The notes: generated from the sequence alone by a model not told the origin. A stretch of DNA of 64,000 nt from Paenibacillus crassostreae (GCF_001857945.1 NZ_CP017770.1:372001-436000); one strand, 5' to 3'; positions 9,778 to 18,104 are shown, counted from the stretch's first letter. A program made the numbers and translations.

Positions 9778-10182
9778 TTACAGACAGGCAGTTATTATTA
9801 ATGCTCCGACAATATGCAATGAACCTGCGAACAATCCATACCCTAATTTCCCTTGTTGTGTTCCTAGGTCGAGATCCATCTTGACCCAATTCTTCAGTAT
9901 AATACGTACAATACCTTCCAATATCAGAAGTACGATAAAGGATATAACCGAGACCACGATCGCTTCAAGCAATTCAACGGATGTCGAGATTGAAACCGAT
10001 AGAATGTACCCTTGTGCAAGTAGCTTCAAGATCATCCTAGTCGTAACGGCCATGTTGCCATTCTTCACTTCTTCAAAATCCTTGTACTTCGTAAATAATG
10101 AATCTACATATAATAGAAAGCATAATAGCACCGAACCAACACCTGTCCAGACCAACACTCTTAGAATATATTCAAAATCCAT
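9778..10182 (-). CDS. DUF350-like small membrane protein
   Basis: A 134-residue integral membrane protein with four hydrophobic segments, at about 8-28, 48-70, 75-98 and 112-134. This matches the DUF350 layout of two repeated two-helix units. ATG follows GGGGTG. It is first of the three-gene DUF350/DUF4178/DUF4247 set and is separated from pspA upstream by a hairpin at 10235-10267. It probably acts in membrane homeostasis with PspA, which is an inference from neighbourhood only. Confidence 0.65.
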   Translation of the reverse strand: MDFEYILRVLVWTGVGSVLLCFLLYVDSLFTKYKDFEEVKNGNMAVTTRMILKLLAQGYILSVSISTSVELLEAIVVSVISFIVLLILEGIVRIILKNWVKMDLDLGTQQGKLGYGLFAGSLHIVGALIITACL

Positions 10183-10234
10183 GTTAACTTACACCCCATT
10201 CAAGCTATATTTTCACATTCATTACATAATAAAA

Positions 10235-10267
10235 CGAAGGAGTTGTTCTCTTAAGATAGCTCCTTCG
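10235..10267 (-). terminator. Terminator or attenuator between pspA and the DUF350-type gene
   Basis: Arms CGAAGGAG and CTCCTTCG, extended by TCTTAAGAGA inside, are followed on the minus strand by TTTTATT. It can separate pspA from the downstream trio or reduce read-through. Confidence 0.65.
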
Positions 10268-10290
10268 CTTGTAGTACTAGATATACTTAT

Positions 10291-10962
10291 CTATTCTTGT
10301 TTACCAAATTCTTTCATCAGTGCCGCTAATTCATCATCTACTGCTTGGTCTTTGTTTAAACTTGCGAACTCATCATCCAATGATTTCTCATTAGAAGCTA
10401 ATTCATTACTCGCTTCAGCTTGCGCTTCCATGTGCATCATTTTATCTTCCATACGCTTAAGACCATTTGCAGCAGAATCCGTGCTGAATCCTGTCATTGC
10501 TTTATTGATTTCAGTCTGTGCTTTTGCAGCGTTGTAACGAGCCACTAATGTTTCGCGTTTATTCTTCATTAGCGTCAATTGCTTGCGCATTTCTTCAAGT
10601 TTACCACGTAGATTATCAGCTGCAGCTTTATTCTGATCATAGTTCACTTTGTATTCGTTCATCTTCACTTCAGCCGCATTCTTCTCTTCTAAAGCACGAC
10701 GAGCAAGATCCACATTCTGCGCTTTAGCAGCTGTTTGAGCCTGTAATGTCCGCTTATTCACTAGTGCTTCTTGTTCTTCATAAAGTTGTTTGAATTTCTT
10801 CTCGATGGCAATCTGTGCTGCTACAGCCTTTTCTGCATCTTCAAGATCTTCATGCATATCTCTAATATACTGATCTGTCATTTTAATCGGGTCTTCAGCC
10901 TTATCAATCAAACTATTGATATTTGACATCGTTACATCACGTAATCTTTTAAACATAGACAT
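10291..10962 (-). CDS. pspA: PspA/IM30 family membrane-stress protein
   Basis: A 223-residue coiled-coil protein of the PspA/Vipp1/IM30 family (ESCRT-III-like), which binds and stabilises the inner face of the membrane under stress. The start MSMFKRLRDVTMSNINSLI contains the amphipathic helix typical of PspA, followed by AEDPIKMTDQYIRDM and a long charged, Ala-rich coiled coil to about residue 180. The C-terminus is acidic. AGGAGGA is 10 bases before the ATG at 10962; the ATG at 10971 is too close to it. It sits downstream of the LpdD-like gene (66-base gap) and upstream of the DUF350 set. Confidence 0.85.
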   Translation of the reverse strand: MSMFKRLRDVTMSNINSLIDKAEDPIKMTDQYIRDMHEDLEDAEKAVAAQIAIEKKFKQLYEEQEALVNKRTLQAQTAAKAQNVDLARRALEEKNAAEVKMNEYKVNYDQNKAAADNLRGKLEEMRKQLTLMKNKRETLVARYNAAKAQTEINKAMTGFSTDSAANGLKRMEDKMMHMEAQAEASNELASNEKSLDDEFASLNKDQAVDDELAALMKEFGKQE

Positions 10963-11028
10963 AAATTTCATTCCTCCTAGGGATGTGTTTTGTTATATCT
11001 GTTGTACGTATCAAGTTCAAAGAACGTT

Positions 11029-11364
11029 TCATTTTTTATTAAATAAATATTCGTCCATTCGCTTGTTTACAATCTCCACGATCATCTCAATCTCACTTTT
11101 CGTGATGTTGTCATAATGTATCCCAGCAGCAATCGTAACTGTTCGATTCAACACTTCTATAGCTCTACGCGCTAAACTCTCACTAATTGTATACTCTTTA
11201 TGCCCAGGTATCTTTGTCGTCTGAACTTCAATCAACCCTTCAGGGGAATAATAGGCTGTTGATATAGCACCAATATGTACAGCTCCACCTGTGACGATAA
11301 GCATCATATCTCGACCTACAGGAACTTCAGTAATTTGAATGTCATTGGGATTGTATTCATGCAC
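11029..11364 (-). CDS. Small protein resembling the LpdD-like/PAC-BAC domain
   Basis: A 111-residue soluble protein. It contains VGRDMMLIVTGGAVHIGAIS followed by a strand and a C-terminal helix with HYDNITKSEIEMIVE. The TGG..HIG pattern recalls the LpdD-like domain, a small chaperone-type fold linked to prenylated-FMN decarboxylases. No UbiD-type decarboxylase is present in the window, so that role would be unsupported. The start is GTG after AAAGG. It is 36 bases after pyrD and could be co-transcribed with pyrKD and pspA. The family assignment is tentative. Confidence 0.5.
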   Translation of the reverse strand: MHEYNPNDIQITEVPVGRDMMLIVTGGAVHIGAISTAYYSPEGLIEVQTTKIPGHKEYTISESLARRAIEVLNRTVTIAAGIHYDNITKSEIEMIVEIVNKRMDEYLFNKK

Positions 11365-11400
11365 ATTACATCAACCTTTCATAACTATGATGTTCTTAAT

Positions 11401-12333
11401 CTACACGATTCCACGGATCTCGTCCAATGATTGAATTTTCTCATCTAGCATGAATTGCTCCAAACCTTCTAGCAAATCCTGACCCCCATTTAAATTCATG
11501 AAATTATAAGTCCCAACTTGTACAACCGAAGCCCCTGCCATAATAAATTCAATGATATCCGTTGCAGAGACAATACCACCCAGCCCCATAATGGGAATCT
11601 TCACATGTTGTGCCACTTGATGTACCATTCGTAATGCAATGGGTTTGATAGCTGGTCCAGAGAGCCCTGCATATAAATTGCGGAACACACTTGAACGTCG
11701 ATGCACGTCAATCTTCATCCCTGATATCGTATTGATTAGAGAAATGGCATCCGCCCCTTCATCTTCGCACATGAAAGCCATCCCAACCAAATCCTCTGCA
11801 TTAGGAGACAATTTGATCGTTAAAGGTAAGCTAGTTGCTTGTCTGACGAGTCGGACAACTTCTTGTGCAGCAACGGTCTTCACACCATAGGCTATACCTC
11901 CTTCTTTTACATTAGGACATGAAATATTTAATTCGATCATATCTATCACGACCTGTCCTAATGCTACCCTTTTATCGTGATCTGCTTGGATCAGCAATGC
12001 ACCTTGAACATAATCATCTAAACAATTACCACCTAGATTAGCAATTCTAACGGTATCAAGTGTCTCCCAATAGGCACATTCATGCTCAAGGAAATAAGGA
12101 ATTCCAGGATTCTCAAGCCCAACACTATTTAGCATTCCTGATGGTGTTTCATAGACGCGCAATCCTTCATTACCTGCTTTTGGATTCAAAGTAAGTCCTT
12201 TACCGCTGATTCCACCGAGACTGGATATATCATAACGTTGACCGTATTCTCTTCCAAAACCAAATGTCCCTGATGCCATTACAATAGGGTTCTTGAAAGG
12301 AACTCCAGCTACGTGACAAGTTAAATCAATCAT
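11401..12333 (-). CDS. pyrD: Dihydroorotate dehydrogenase, catalytic subunit (class 1B)
   Basis: A 310-residue FMN enzyme that oxidises dihydroorotate to orotate in pyrimidine synthesis, with NAD as final acceptor through PyrK. Visible are the N-terminal [18 protein letters not shown], the active-site loop [11 protein letters not shown] with the catalytic Cys of class 1[11 protein letters not shown] and the phosphate-binding IMGLGGIVS and GASVVQVGT motifs near the C-terminus. The ATG at 12333 follows GGAGGTG and gives the normal family length; the longer frame would add 25 unrelated residues. It overlaps pyrK by 8 bases. The rest of the pyr operon is not in the window. Confidence 0.93.
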   Translation of the reverse strand: MIDLTCHVAGVPFKNPIVMASGTFGFGREYGQRYDISSLGGISGKGLTLNPKAGNEGLRVYETPSGMLNSVGLENPGIPYFLEHECAYWETLDTVRIANLGGNCLDDYVQGALLIQADHDKRVALGQVVIDMIELNISCPNVKEGGIAYGVKTVAAQEVVRLVRQATSLPLTIKLSPNAEDLVGMAFMCEDEGADAISLINTISGMKIDVHRRSSVFRNLYAGLSGPAIKPIALRMVHQVAQHVKIPIMGLGGIVSATDIIEFIMAGASVVQVGTYNFMNLNGGQDLLEGLEQFMLDEKIQSLDEIRGIV

Positions 12334-13021
12334 GTAACAACACCTCCTCTGCAGCAAATACAGGACCATCTGTGCAAGCTTTTTTTCGACCATCATGACA
12401 TGACACACTGCACACTAAACAAGCTCCAATCCCACATGCCATACGATTCTCTAATGAAATATATACTTCTGCTGTACACTGTGATTGTTGTTGTTTCCTC
12501 TGGATCGCCTTCATCATGCCATGAGGTCCACAAGCTAATATGGCATCGTATTGATTGAAATCGATATCATCGATAATGAACCCACCTACATTCGTCATTA
12601 ACTTCCCTGCGACTTGATTGAAGGGTTCAAGTAAATATGCTTCTTTACTAAAACCTAAATATATATCCGCATTTGGTAACTGTTGCGCACAGTAATATAG
12701 TGGCGCAATCCCTATCCCACCGCCAACAAGTGCAACTCTGCCGTAGACATCAGGAAAGCCATTTCCGAAAGGTCCTTCTAAAGATATCGGATCACCCGGA
12801 CGAAGTCTCGCAAATAGTTCCGTACCTTCCCCTACCACTTGGTACAGAAAGTCAATCGAATCTCCTGATATGTTAAATATACTTATCGGGCGAGATAGTA
12901 TCGGATAATCCCCCCATGCTCTTAGCATATAAAACTGACCCGTTCGACCTCCAGCATGACCTTCAACACTCATTAGATACACTTGATCGGATACTTGTGT
13001 ATTCGATATTACTTTCCCCAT
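12326..13021 (-). CDS. pyrK: Dihydroorotate dehydrogenase electron-transfer subunit
   Basis: A 231-residue iron-sulfur flavoprotein that passes electrons from PyrD to NAD. The N-terminal FAD domain has [10 protein letters not shown], the NAD domain has [16 protein letters not shown], and the C-terminal [13 protein letters not shown] plus the Cys of [10 protein letters not shown] supply the four ligands of the 2Fe-2S cluster. It overlaps pyrD, which indicates translational coupling. Upstream (13058-13118) is one copy of the TTTCATAAT palindrome family. Confidence 0.93.
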   Translation of the reverse strand: MGKVISNTQVSDQVYLMSVEGHAGGRTGQFYMLRAWGDYPILSRPISIFNISGDSIDFLYQVVGEGTELFARLRPGDPISLEGPFGNGFPDVYGRVALVGGGIGIAPLYYCAQQLPNADIYLGFSKEAYLLEPFNQVAGKLMTNVGGFIIDDIDFNQYDAILACGPHGMMKAIQRKQQQSQCTAEVYISLENRMACGIGACLVCSVSCHDGRKKACTDGPVFAAEEVLLHD

Positions 13022-13057
13022 GGAAAATCCCCCAACATTCAGAATTCATTGATTTAA

Positions 13058-13118
13058 AAATCAATTTCATAATTACGCAAACTTATTTAAGCTGCATAGG
13101 CGATTATGAAACTGATTT
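13058..13118. repeat. Imperfect palindrome, TTTCATAAT repeat family
   Basis: Left arm AAATCAATTTCATAAT (13058-13073) and right arm ATTATGAAACTGATTT (13103-13118) with one mismatched pair and a 29-base loop. The left arm and following TACGCAAA recur at 15052-15076 and, as variants, at 38118-38224. Confidence 0.7.
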
Positions 13119-13248
13119 AAAAATAACATTAGCCACAATATGTTCATGTGACTTATTTCACTTATATTCTTAGGATAATATTATCACAAGGGGGGCATAA
13201 CAACATTTATGTGCGTCTATACATACAAAAAATTCGGAGGTTGTACAC

Positions 13249-14115
13249 ATGTTCAGAATGGCTTTTCTTAAAACATTGTTATTTCTCAGCATATTCAGCT
13301 TACTATTTACCACTATAACATTAGAAGTTCAAGCATCCCCACCGTCCAATATGGTAAAAACTGAATATAATTCTGAATCTGTAATCCAATCACAAGATAA
13401 ATCTTCTAAGTCAAACCTTCAACAAAACTCAAGTAATAAGTTAAAGAAGAAATCTAAAACTACCTTATCTGAACTACATCAGAAATATCCTGGTACTATG
13501 GTTCTCAAGGGTCCTAAGAATCAAAGAATCGCTCTCACATTCGACGATGTCCCTGATCCTCGTTTCACACCTGCCATCCTCGACATATTATCTAAATATC
13601 ATGTACCAGCGACGTTCTTCATTGGTGGAAAACGTGCTAAGGATTACCCAGAGCTTACAAGGAGAATACATCGGGAAGGCCATGCTATCGGGAATCATTC
13701 CTATGACCATCCTTTATTCACAAAAATTACTTTAGCCCAATTTCAAAGTCAGATCCTCACAACAGAACAAATCATTTATGATACGGTTGGCGTTAGACCT
13801 AGCCTTATTCGTCCACCTTATGGGGAAATTTCGGAAGCTCAGTTGAAATGGGCTAAGCAACAAGGATATAAAATTGTCAATTGGAATGTGGATTCACTCG
13901 ATTGGAAAGGCATTGGTAAAGAAGAAGTGAAGAAAAATGTGCTGTCACATGTAGGACCTGGTTCAATTATTCTCTTTCATGCAGGTGGTGGAATTGGTTC
14001 GGATCTAACAGGTACGATTCAAGCTCTACCTGTTATTATTGAGACTTTACGAAATAAAGGATACACTTTTGTAACTGTCCCCATGCTCATTCAAACTTCT
14101 GAAACCAAAAAATAG
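13249..14115 (+). CDS. Secreted polysaccharide deacetylase (NodB domain)
   Basis: A 288-residue carbohydrate esterase family 4 protein that removes acetyl groups from peptidoglycan or a related surface polymer. A signal peptide covers about 1-30 and is followed by a Ser/Lys-rich linker (35-75). The NodB domain (about 90-280) has ALTFDDVPD (catalytic Asp and metal Asp), HSYDH (metal His pair), RPPYGE, the Trp of VDSLDWKG and FHAGGG in place of the more common LLHD motif. GGAGG stands 8 bases before ATG. It is convergent with the LysM-3D gene. Confidence 0.88.
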   Translation: MFRMAFLKTLLFLSIFSLLFTTITLEVQASPPSNMVKTEYNSESVIQSQDKSSKSNLQQNSSNKLKKKSKTTLSELHQKYPGTMVLKGPKNQRIALTFDDVPDPRFTPAILDILSKYHVPATFFIGGKRAKDYPELTRRIHREGHAIGNHSYDHPLFTKITLAQFQSQILTTEQIIYDTVGVRPSLIRPPYGEISEAQLKWAKQQGYKIVNWNVDSLDWKGIGKEEVKKNVLSHVGPGSIILFHAGGGIGSDLTGTIQALPVIIETLRNKGYTFVTVPMLIQTSETKK

Positions 14116-14135
14116 ATAGAGATATACTCTATCTA
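14113..14135. terminator. Short hairpin between convergent genes
   Basis: TAGATAGAG and CTCTATCTA pair perfectly across a 5-base loop, overlapping the deacetylase stop codon. There is no strong T-run, so it is a modest terminator candidate. Confidence 0.4.
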
Positions 14136-14153
14136 TCCGAATGAATGATTTAA

Positions 14154-14804
14154 TTAGTCAATGAAATACAATTCGATATCTTGATAACCGAATACTCGAA
14201 CACTCTGCTGACTTCCTGGAATAAATATATCAATACGGTTGCCTTTTATTGCAGATCCTGCATCACTTGCTGTTGCAACAAATGCATCTTTAGGAAGACC
14301 ATTGTGACTATGTCCAGTAACCAGCACTTTTGTACCGAAAGGAATAATACTTGGGTCTACAGCAATGGTTCCTAACTCAAGCGAATTTCCGAAATAATCA
14401 ACAGCACCCCATTTACCATTCTCACTAGCAGCAGCAGAATATGCCGTTGCTTTAACTTTTAGTGTTTTGGAATAGTTAAATGTTTTTCCCCATGCTTCTA
14501 TCTCTTTTTTGTTTGATGACGTTGTTAATATGGAAGCTGTGTTAGTCAGAGATGCAGCCTTAACCACATTGCCCGAAGTTGGAATGTTCAGTTTGATACC
14601 TGCATAGATATTGTCAGCTTTTGTTTTGGGATTAGCTTTCATTAACTTGTCCATGTTCACAGCATATTGTTGTGAAAGCTTGTAATATGTATCCCCTTCT
14701 TTAGCCACATGAAGTGATGAAGCATGAAGTGGTGTACTTTGCACCACCATTGCCATACCTACAGCTGCTAGTACAAATTTCATTTTCTTAAAATGGATTT
14801 TCAT
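14154..14804 (-). CDS. LysM and 3D domain cell-wall protein (YocH-like)
   Basis: A 216-residue secreted wall protein, probably a peptidoglycan lytic enzyme of the YocH/MltA-like type. A signal peptide covers about 1-29, one LysM domain about 31-76 (VAKEGDTYYKLSQQYAV), then a linker and a 3D domain about 117-216. The conserved 3D features are KATAYSA, the aspartates of AVDPSIIPFG and TASDAGSAIKGNRIDIF. AAGGAGGAG is 3 bases before the ATG. A c-di-AMP riboswitch lies directly upstream, so expression should fall when c-di-AMP is high, as known for this class in Bacillota wall genes. Confidence 0.88.
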   Translation of the reverse strand: MKIHFKKMKFVLAAVGMAMVVQSTPLHASSLHVAKEGDTYYKLSQQYAVNMDKLMKANPKTKADNIYAGIKLNIPTSGNVVKAASLTNTASILTTSSNKKEIEAWGKTFNYSKTLKVKATAYSAAASENGKWGAVDYFGNSLELGTIAVDPSIIPFGTKVLVTGHSHNGLPKDAFVATASDAGSAIKGNRIDIFIPGSQQSVRVFGYQDIELYFID

Positions 14805-14817
14805 TGCTCCTCCTTAT

Positions 14818-14971
14818 AATAACGCCTGCGAAGTTAGCTGTCGGATTCGGATTGGGAGTCAACCCTACACATGTTAAATGCGATTCACCCCTAGTTGTAA
14901 AGAACTTACACATTCTTGTACAAACTTAATTACATCCTCCACACTTTCTGTCTGAAAGTCTCGGCACAATT
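14818..14971 (-). promoter_or_regulatory. c-di-AMP riboswitch (ydaO/yuaA class)
   Basis: Read on the minus strand, the leader contains GTGCCGAGACTTTC, GGAGGA, GGGGTGAATC, AGGGTTGACTCCC and then CCGAATCCGACAGCTAAC followed by TTCGCAGGCG. These blocks, in this order, match the ydaO-class consensus, particularly the CCGAATCCG(T/A)CAGCTAAC core. AATTGTGCC at the 5' end can pair with GGCGTTATT at the 3' end as P1, allowing G-U pairs. The ribosome site of the LysM-3D gene begins just after P1. The gap 14805-15168 holds nothing else except a repeat at 15052. Confidence 0.9.
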
Positions 14972-15051
14972 AATATATCACAATTTTGTAACCTTTTATT
15001 ATGTAATGTTTTCCACTATGCTCTTCCGAAAGATAAGAAATAGAGGTTCAA

Positions 15052-15085
15052 GAATCAATTTCATAATTACGCAAATCGATTTAGA
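15052..15085. repeat. Half copy of the TTTCATAAT repeat family
   Basis: GAATCAATTTCATAATTACG continues with CAAA and then ATTTAGATGCAT, matching the left half and loop of the copy at 13058. The opposite arm is absent. It lies in a gene-poor stretch upstream of a truncated gene. Confidence 0.6.
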
Positions 15086-15168
15086 TGCATCAATGTAATA
15101 TACACTTCTTCGTCCCTTATTGCCTATAAGAGTGTCTCTTTATTTAATAACTATTTCTTAAATCCAAA

Positions 15169-15522
15169 ATGTTTGCATTAATTTCCAACCAAAATAACCA
15201 ACTAAAAATCAGTTTGAAATGTGATCCATTCATGGCGGAAAGTTTACGACAACAATACGCTTCGATTTCTCCGGGATATCACTTGAACAAAAACCACTGG
15301 AACACAATCTTGATCGATGGTACTCTTTCAGAACTAGAATTATGTAAAATGATTGACCACTCTTACGAATTGGTTTTTAAAGGGTTGAGAAAGTCGGAGA
15401 AAGATGTAGTGAACCCAAGCGCAATCATGGATGTTTTACTTTTTGACTTCGGGTTTGGTACGATCCGATTTTATCTAAACTCTGTTCCGACGCACCTTAT
15501 CATTCTCTTACTGAAATTCTAG
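15169..15522 (+). pseudogene. Truncated MmcQ/YjbR-family protein
   Basis: The 117-codon frame begins at MFALISNQNNQLKISLKCDP and contains the C-terminal half of an MmcQ/YjbR (CyaY-like DNA-binding fold) protein: PGYHLNKNHWNTI and MIDHSYELVFKGL are its conserved motifs. Family members have about 50 more residues before MFALIS, and no such coding sequence is present upstream in any frame that I can see. After KGLRKSEKD the reading frame continues into about 40 residues with no family resemblance. I see no ribosome site. It is most likely a 5'-deleted remnant, not an expressed gene. Confidence 0.6.
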
Positions 15523-15582
15523 CATCTGGACAACTCCTTAAGCGAGCATGTCCGTATATGGAAATCATTTGAGTTGTAAAAA

Positions 15583-15628
15583 AAAGGATCATACTGTAAG
15601 GTTAATACCTTTAGGATGACCCTTTTTT
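15583..15628 (+). terminator. Hairpin with T-run
   Basis: AAAGGATCAT and ATGACCCTTT form the outer stem, with AAGGT/ACCTT inside, followed by seven T. It lies after the truncated MmcQ/YjbR frame, in a 290-base gap otherwise holding only a short possible gene tail at 15723-15779 (minus strand). Confidence 0.6.
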
Positions 15629-15812
15629 TGCACTTTTTGTTAATTAATTGATTCATGACCCCGGATCCGCCCAATATACGTGTGGCACTCGGCACAATCT
15701 ACTAAAACCTCATAATTGATGCTTAATCCAGCCTCACTGCTTCACCTTTTCTCAAATCAATTTCATATTCCCCCTCTGGTTAAGGAAATTCTGTTGTCGT
15801 ATACAACAACTC

Positions 15813-16388
15813 TTATTTATCCCAATTTAACGCAAGAACTTGCTCCGTAGTCATATTAGCACCTGTTTGTAAATACTCCATATTTTTTAACGCCATTTTA
15901 TGAGCCTGCTGACTAGAGCCAATCACTGAATCAGAAACGACATTAAAATAATAGTCATGTTGATGAGCATCTACTGCTGTAAAACGTACACATACATCTG
16001 TTAAGCCACCAATTAAAAATACTCTCTTAATTCCCTTACAACGCAATAACAGATCCAAATCTGTTCCTATAAAAGCACTGTATCGACGCTTCGTTATAAT
16101 ATATTCTCCTTCTATTGGTGCTGTTGATGGATGAAATTCCTCCGCTGAAGTACCTTCCAAGCAATGGATTTTTTCTACACCATCTAATTCACGGCCAAAG
16201 TCACTCAAATCTGCACGATGCAGCTCTCTTACTTGAATAATAGGTAGCTCTAATTCACGAAAGTGCTTTATAATTTTCGGTGAATTTAGCATGCATGTTC
16301 CGCCTTCCATAACAGGAATAGCATCACTTTCCATATCGTTTTGAATATCAATAACAAGTAACGCACTATTTTCTAATATATTTCTCAT
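15813..16388 (-). CDS. Isochorismatase-fold cysteine hydrolase B
   Basis: A 191-residue cytoplasmic hydrolase of the superfamily that includes nicotinamidase, ureidoacrylate amidohydrolase, biuret hydrolase and triuret hydrolase. The catalytic triad is complete: Asp14 (LLVIDIQN), Lys100 (TKRRYSAF) and Cys133 (GGLTDVCVRFTA), with the usual cis peptide before Thr130. A block HRADLSDFGRELDG (57-70) is shared with the neighbouring paralogue. Start: ATG at 16388 with AAAGGAG upstream; the longer frame would start at TTG. It is last in the eight-gene operon, 24 bases after hydrolase A. In this setting the substrate is probably a urea- or guanidine-amide such as biuret or guanylurea, which is inference. 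Confidence 0.8.
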   Translation of the reverse strand: MRNILENSALLVIDIQNDMESDAIPVMEGGTCMLNSPKIIKHFRELELPIIQVRELHRADLSDFGRELDGVEKIHCLEGTSAEEFHPSTAPIEGEYIITKRRYSAFIGTDLDLLLRCKGIKRVFLIGGLTDVCVRFTAVDAHQHDYYFNVVSDSVIGSSQQAHKMALKNMEYLQTGANMTTEQVLALNWDK

Positions 16389-16412
16389 AGTTCTAACTCC
16401 TTTCAAGATAGA

Positions 16413-16982
16413 TTAATTGAATAAATTCTCTACTGAAATAACCGAGCCTGTTTGAAAATACTCAATATTATCTAGAGCAGCTTGTGCAACTTCGTCACTA
16501 CTTGGCGTGCCACACGCTTCCTTAAATACATGAACATGATAATTAAATTGATGAGCATCTACTGCTGTATAATGCACACAAATATCAGTCATTCCACCAA
16601 TAATGAAAAGATGATCTGCCTTCAAACCACGTAATAATATTTCTAAATCCGTTCCAAAAAAGGCACTATAACGGCGTTTTTCTATTGTATATTCACCCTC
16701 GATTGGACCTGTAGGCTCATAATAAGTAGCTTCAGGTGTTCCTTCGACACAATGAATATTTTCAGCACCTTCAAGTTCGCGACCAAAATCAATAAGATCT
16801 TTTCGATGAATTTCTAATATATGAACAATTGGAACATCGCCACGCTCACGGAAATAATTTGTCACCCGCTCAGCATTTTTCAAATAGTTCATTCTTTTTT
16901 CTGGAATATCACGTTTTTTATTTGGATCTGAGTTTTGAATATCAACAATAATTAGTGCGCTATGCTTAGGAATTTCAATCAT
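16413..16982 (-). CDS. Isochorismatase-fold cysteine hydrolase A
   Basis: A 189-residue cysteine hydrolase, visibly about half identical to hydrolase B next to it. Triad: Asp14 (LIIVDIQN), Lys102 (EKRRYSAF) and Cys135 (GGMTDICVHYTA). It also carries HRKDLIDFGRELEG and IHCVEGT. GGAGGA is 7 bases before the ATG at 16982. The two paralogues may form a heteromer or act on successive substrates; both keep intact active sites, so neither looks like a dead subunit. The operon partners (allophanate hydrolase, uptake ABC transporter) point to amide-nitrogen release. Alternative: an unrelated isochorismatase-like amidase. Confidence 0.8.
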   Translation of the reverse strand: MIEIPKHSALIIVDIQNSDPNKKRDIPEKRMNYLKNAERVTNYFRERGDVPIVHILEIHRKDLIDFGRELEGAENIHCVEGTPEATYYEPTGPIEGEYTIEKRRYSAFFGTDLEILLRGLKADHLFIIGGMTDICVHYTAVDAHQFNYHVHVFKEACGTPSSDEVAQAALDNIEYFQTGSVISVENLFN

Positions 16983-17015
16983 ATCTGATTCCTCCAATAT
17001 TTATTTTTCGAATAC

Positions 17016-18104
17016 TTACCATAAAAATTCGTCTGTAATTAATAAGCTATAGTCATATGTGGTTGAAAGTGTTCCAATTTCCAAATAGAAATCTAGTACA
17101 TCTTTCATCGTTTCAAAAATCCAACCGTTTTCACCCATACCCACTTTATTATCTTCATGTGTGTATAAATAGAAGGTAGGATACATTTCAATAACCTCTT
17201 CTTTCGACACCTGTAAATCGTCAGCCGCTAATTCAGCAGCACTCTCAAGATCAGTTGAAATAAATTGTGTTGCATCTTCTATCGACTTCAATACACCTGT
17301 AACCCACTCAGGTTTTTCAGCAGCTGTATCTGCTCTTACAACCACAACATCAAGAATCGTATTTGTTAGTGTTGTCGTATCGATAATAATTTTTCCATTA
17401 CGAGATTTAACACCTTCAGATAAATATGGCTCAAACGTAACCGCTGCATCGATGCTACCTGCTACAAACGCAGATCCTGCTTTACTTGGTCCCATGTCTA
17501 CCATTTTGATATCATCAATAGTCATGCCTTCTGTTTCTAACGCTTTTGCTAACATATAGTGGGTAACCTCACCAAACGAAGCACCTATCGTTTTACCTTT
17601 CAAATCAGCAACCGTTTCATTTTCACTATCTGTTACGATACCATCACCACCTGTTGATCCATTATGCAAATAAACAATTTTCGGTAATGAATTAATATCC
17701 GTTCCTTCTTCAATTAATGTACCAATGCTAACCATGTAGCTTTGTAGAGTCATAAAAGCTACATCAGTATCTCGAGTCATTAAACCCATCAGCGGTGAAG
17801 CAGCACCCATTGCATCAATTTGCAAGTTAACACCGTTTGCCAAATCATATTCCTTGTCCTTTAGAGCATAAATATTAAATCCTCCAATAAATGGATAATA
17901 CGTGGTTTTTACAGAGACTGGTTCTTTCACTTCAGGTGCTGGAGCAGGTGTAGCATTTCCTCCAGAGGCTGTAACCTCTACAGATGCGTTAGTTGAAGAA
18001 TTCGATGACTTCGTGCCCTCTCCGCAGGCTACAATTACTGAACACATCATTACTACCGCTAAAAACTGAGTCCCTAACTTCATCCACTTTGTACTCATAT
18101 CCAT
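17016..18104 (-). CDS. ABC transporter substrate-binding lipoprotein (NMT1/SsuA-like)
   Basis: A 362-residue lipoprotein, the extracellular receptor of the uptake system encoded with it. The signal peptide ends in lipobox VIVAC. After a Ser/Thr/Ala linker comes a nitrate/sulfonate/taurine-type binding fold: YYPFIGGFNIYALKDKEYD, DVAFMTLQSY, LKGKTIGASFGEVTHYML and FVAGSIDAAVTFEPY. Relatives import small nitrogen or sulfur compounds such as urea derivatives, taurine and pyrimidines. The frame opens 14 residues earlier, but GAGAGG precedes the ATG at 18104 (an ATG two codons on is also possible). It is separated from its permease and ATPase genes by the MATE gene, which is unusual. Confidence 0.85.
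   Translation of the reverse strand: MDMSTKWMKLGTQFLAVVMMCSVIVACGEGTKSSNSSTNASVEVTASGGNATPAPAPEVKEPVSVKTTYYPFIGGFNIYALKDKEYDLANGVNLQIDAMGAASPLMGLMTRDTDVAFMTLQSYMVSIGTLIEEGTDINSLPKIVYLHNGSTGGDGIVTDSENETVADLKGKTIGASFGEVTHYMLAKALETEGMTIDDIKMVDMGPSKAGSAFVAGSIDAAVTFEPYLSEGVKSRNGKIIIDTTTLTNTILDVVVVRADTAAEKPEWVTGVLKSIEDATQFISTDLESAAELAADDLQVSKEEVIEMYPTFYLYTHEDNKVGMGENGWIFETMKDVLDFYLEIGTLSTTYDYSLLITDEFLW

Noticed and set aside
12673..13173. Plus-strand frames opposite pyrK and across its upstream gap
   Set aside because: They contain no recognisable motif and overlap the pyrK coding sequence and a repeat.
15754..15767. AAATCAATTTCATA, a partial match to the TTTCATAAT repeat
   Set aside because: The match stops after 14 bases, lacks the TACGCAAA part, and falls inside a short possible gene tail, so chance similarity is likely.
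15723..15779. Minus-strand frame PEGEYEIDLRKGEAVRLD before a stop
   Set aside because: Only 18 codons, preceded directly by a stop codon. It may be the end of a lost gene, but it is too short to list as a gene.
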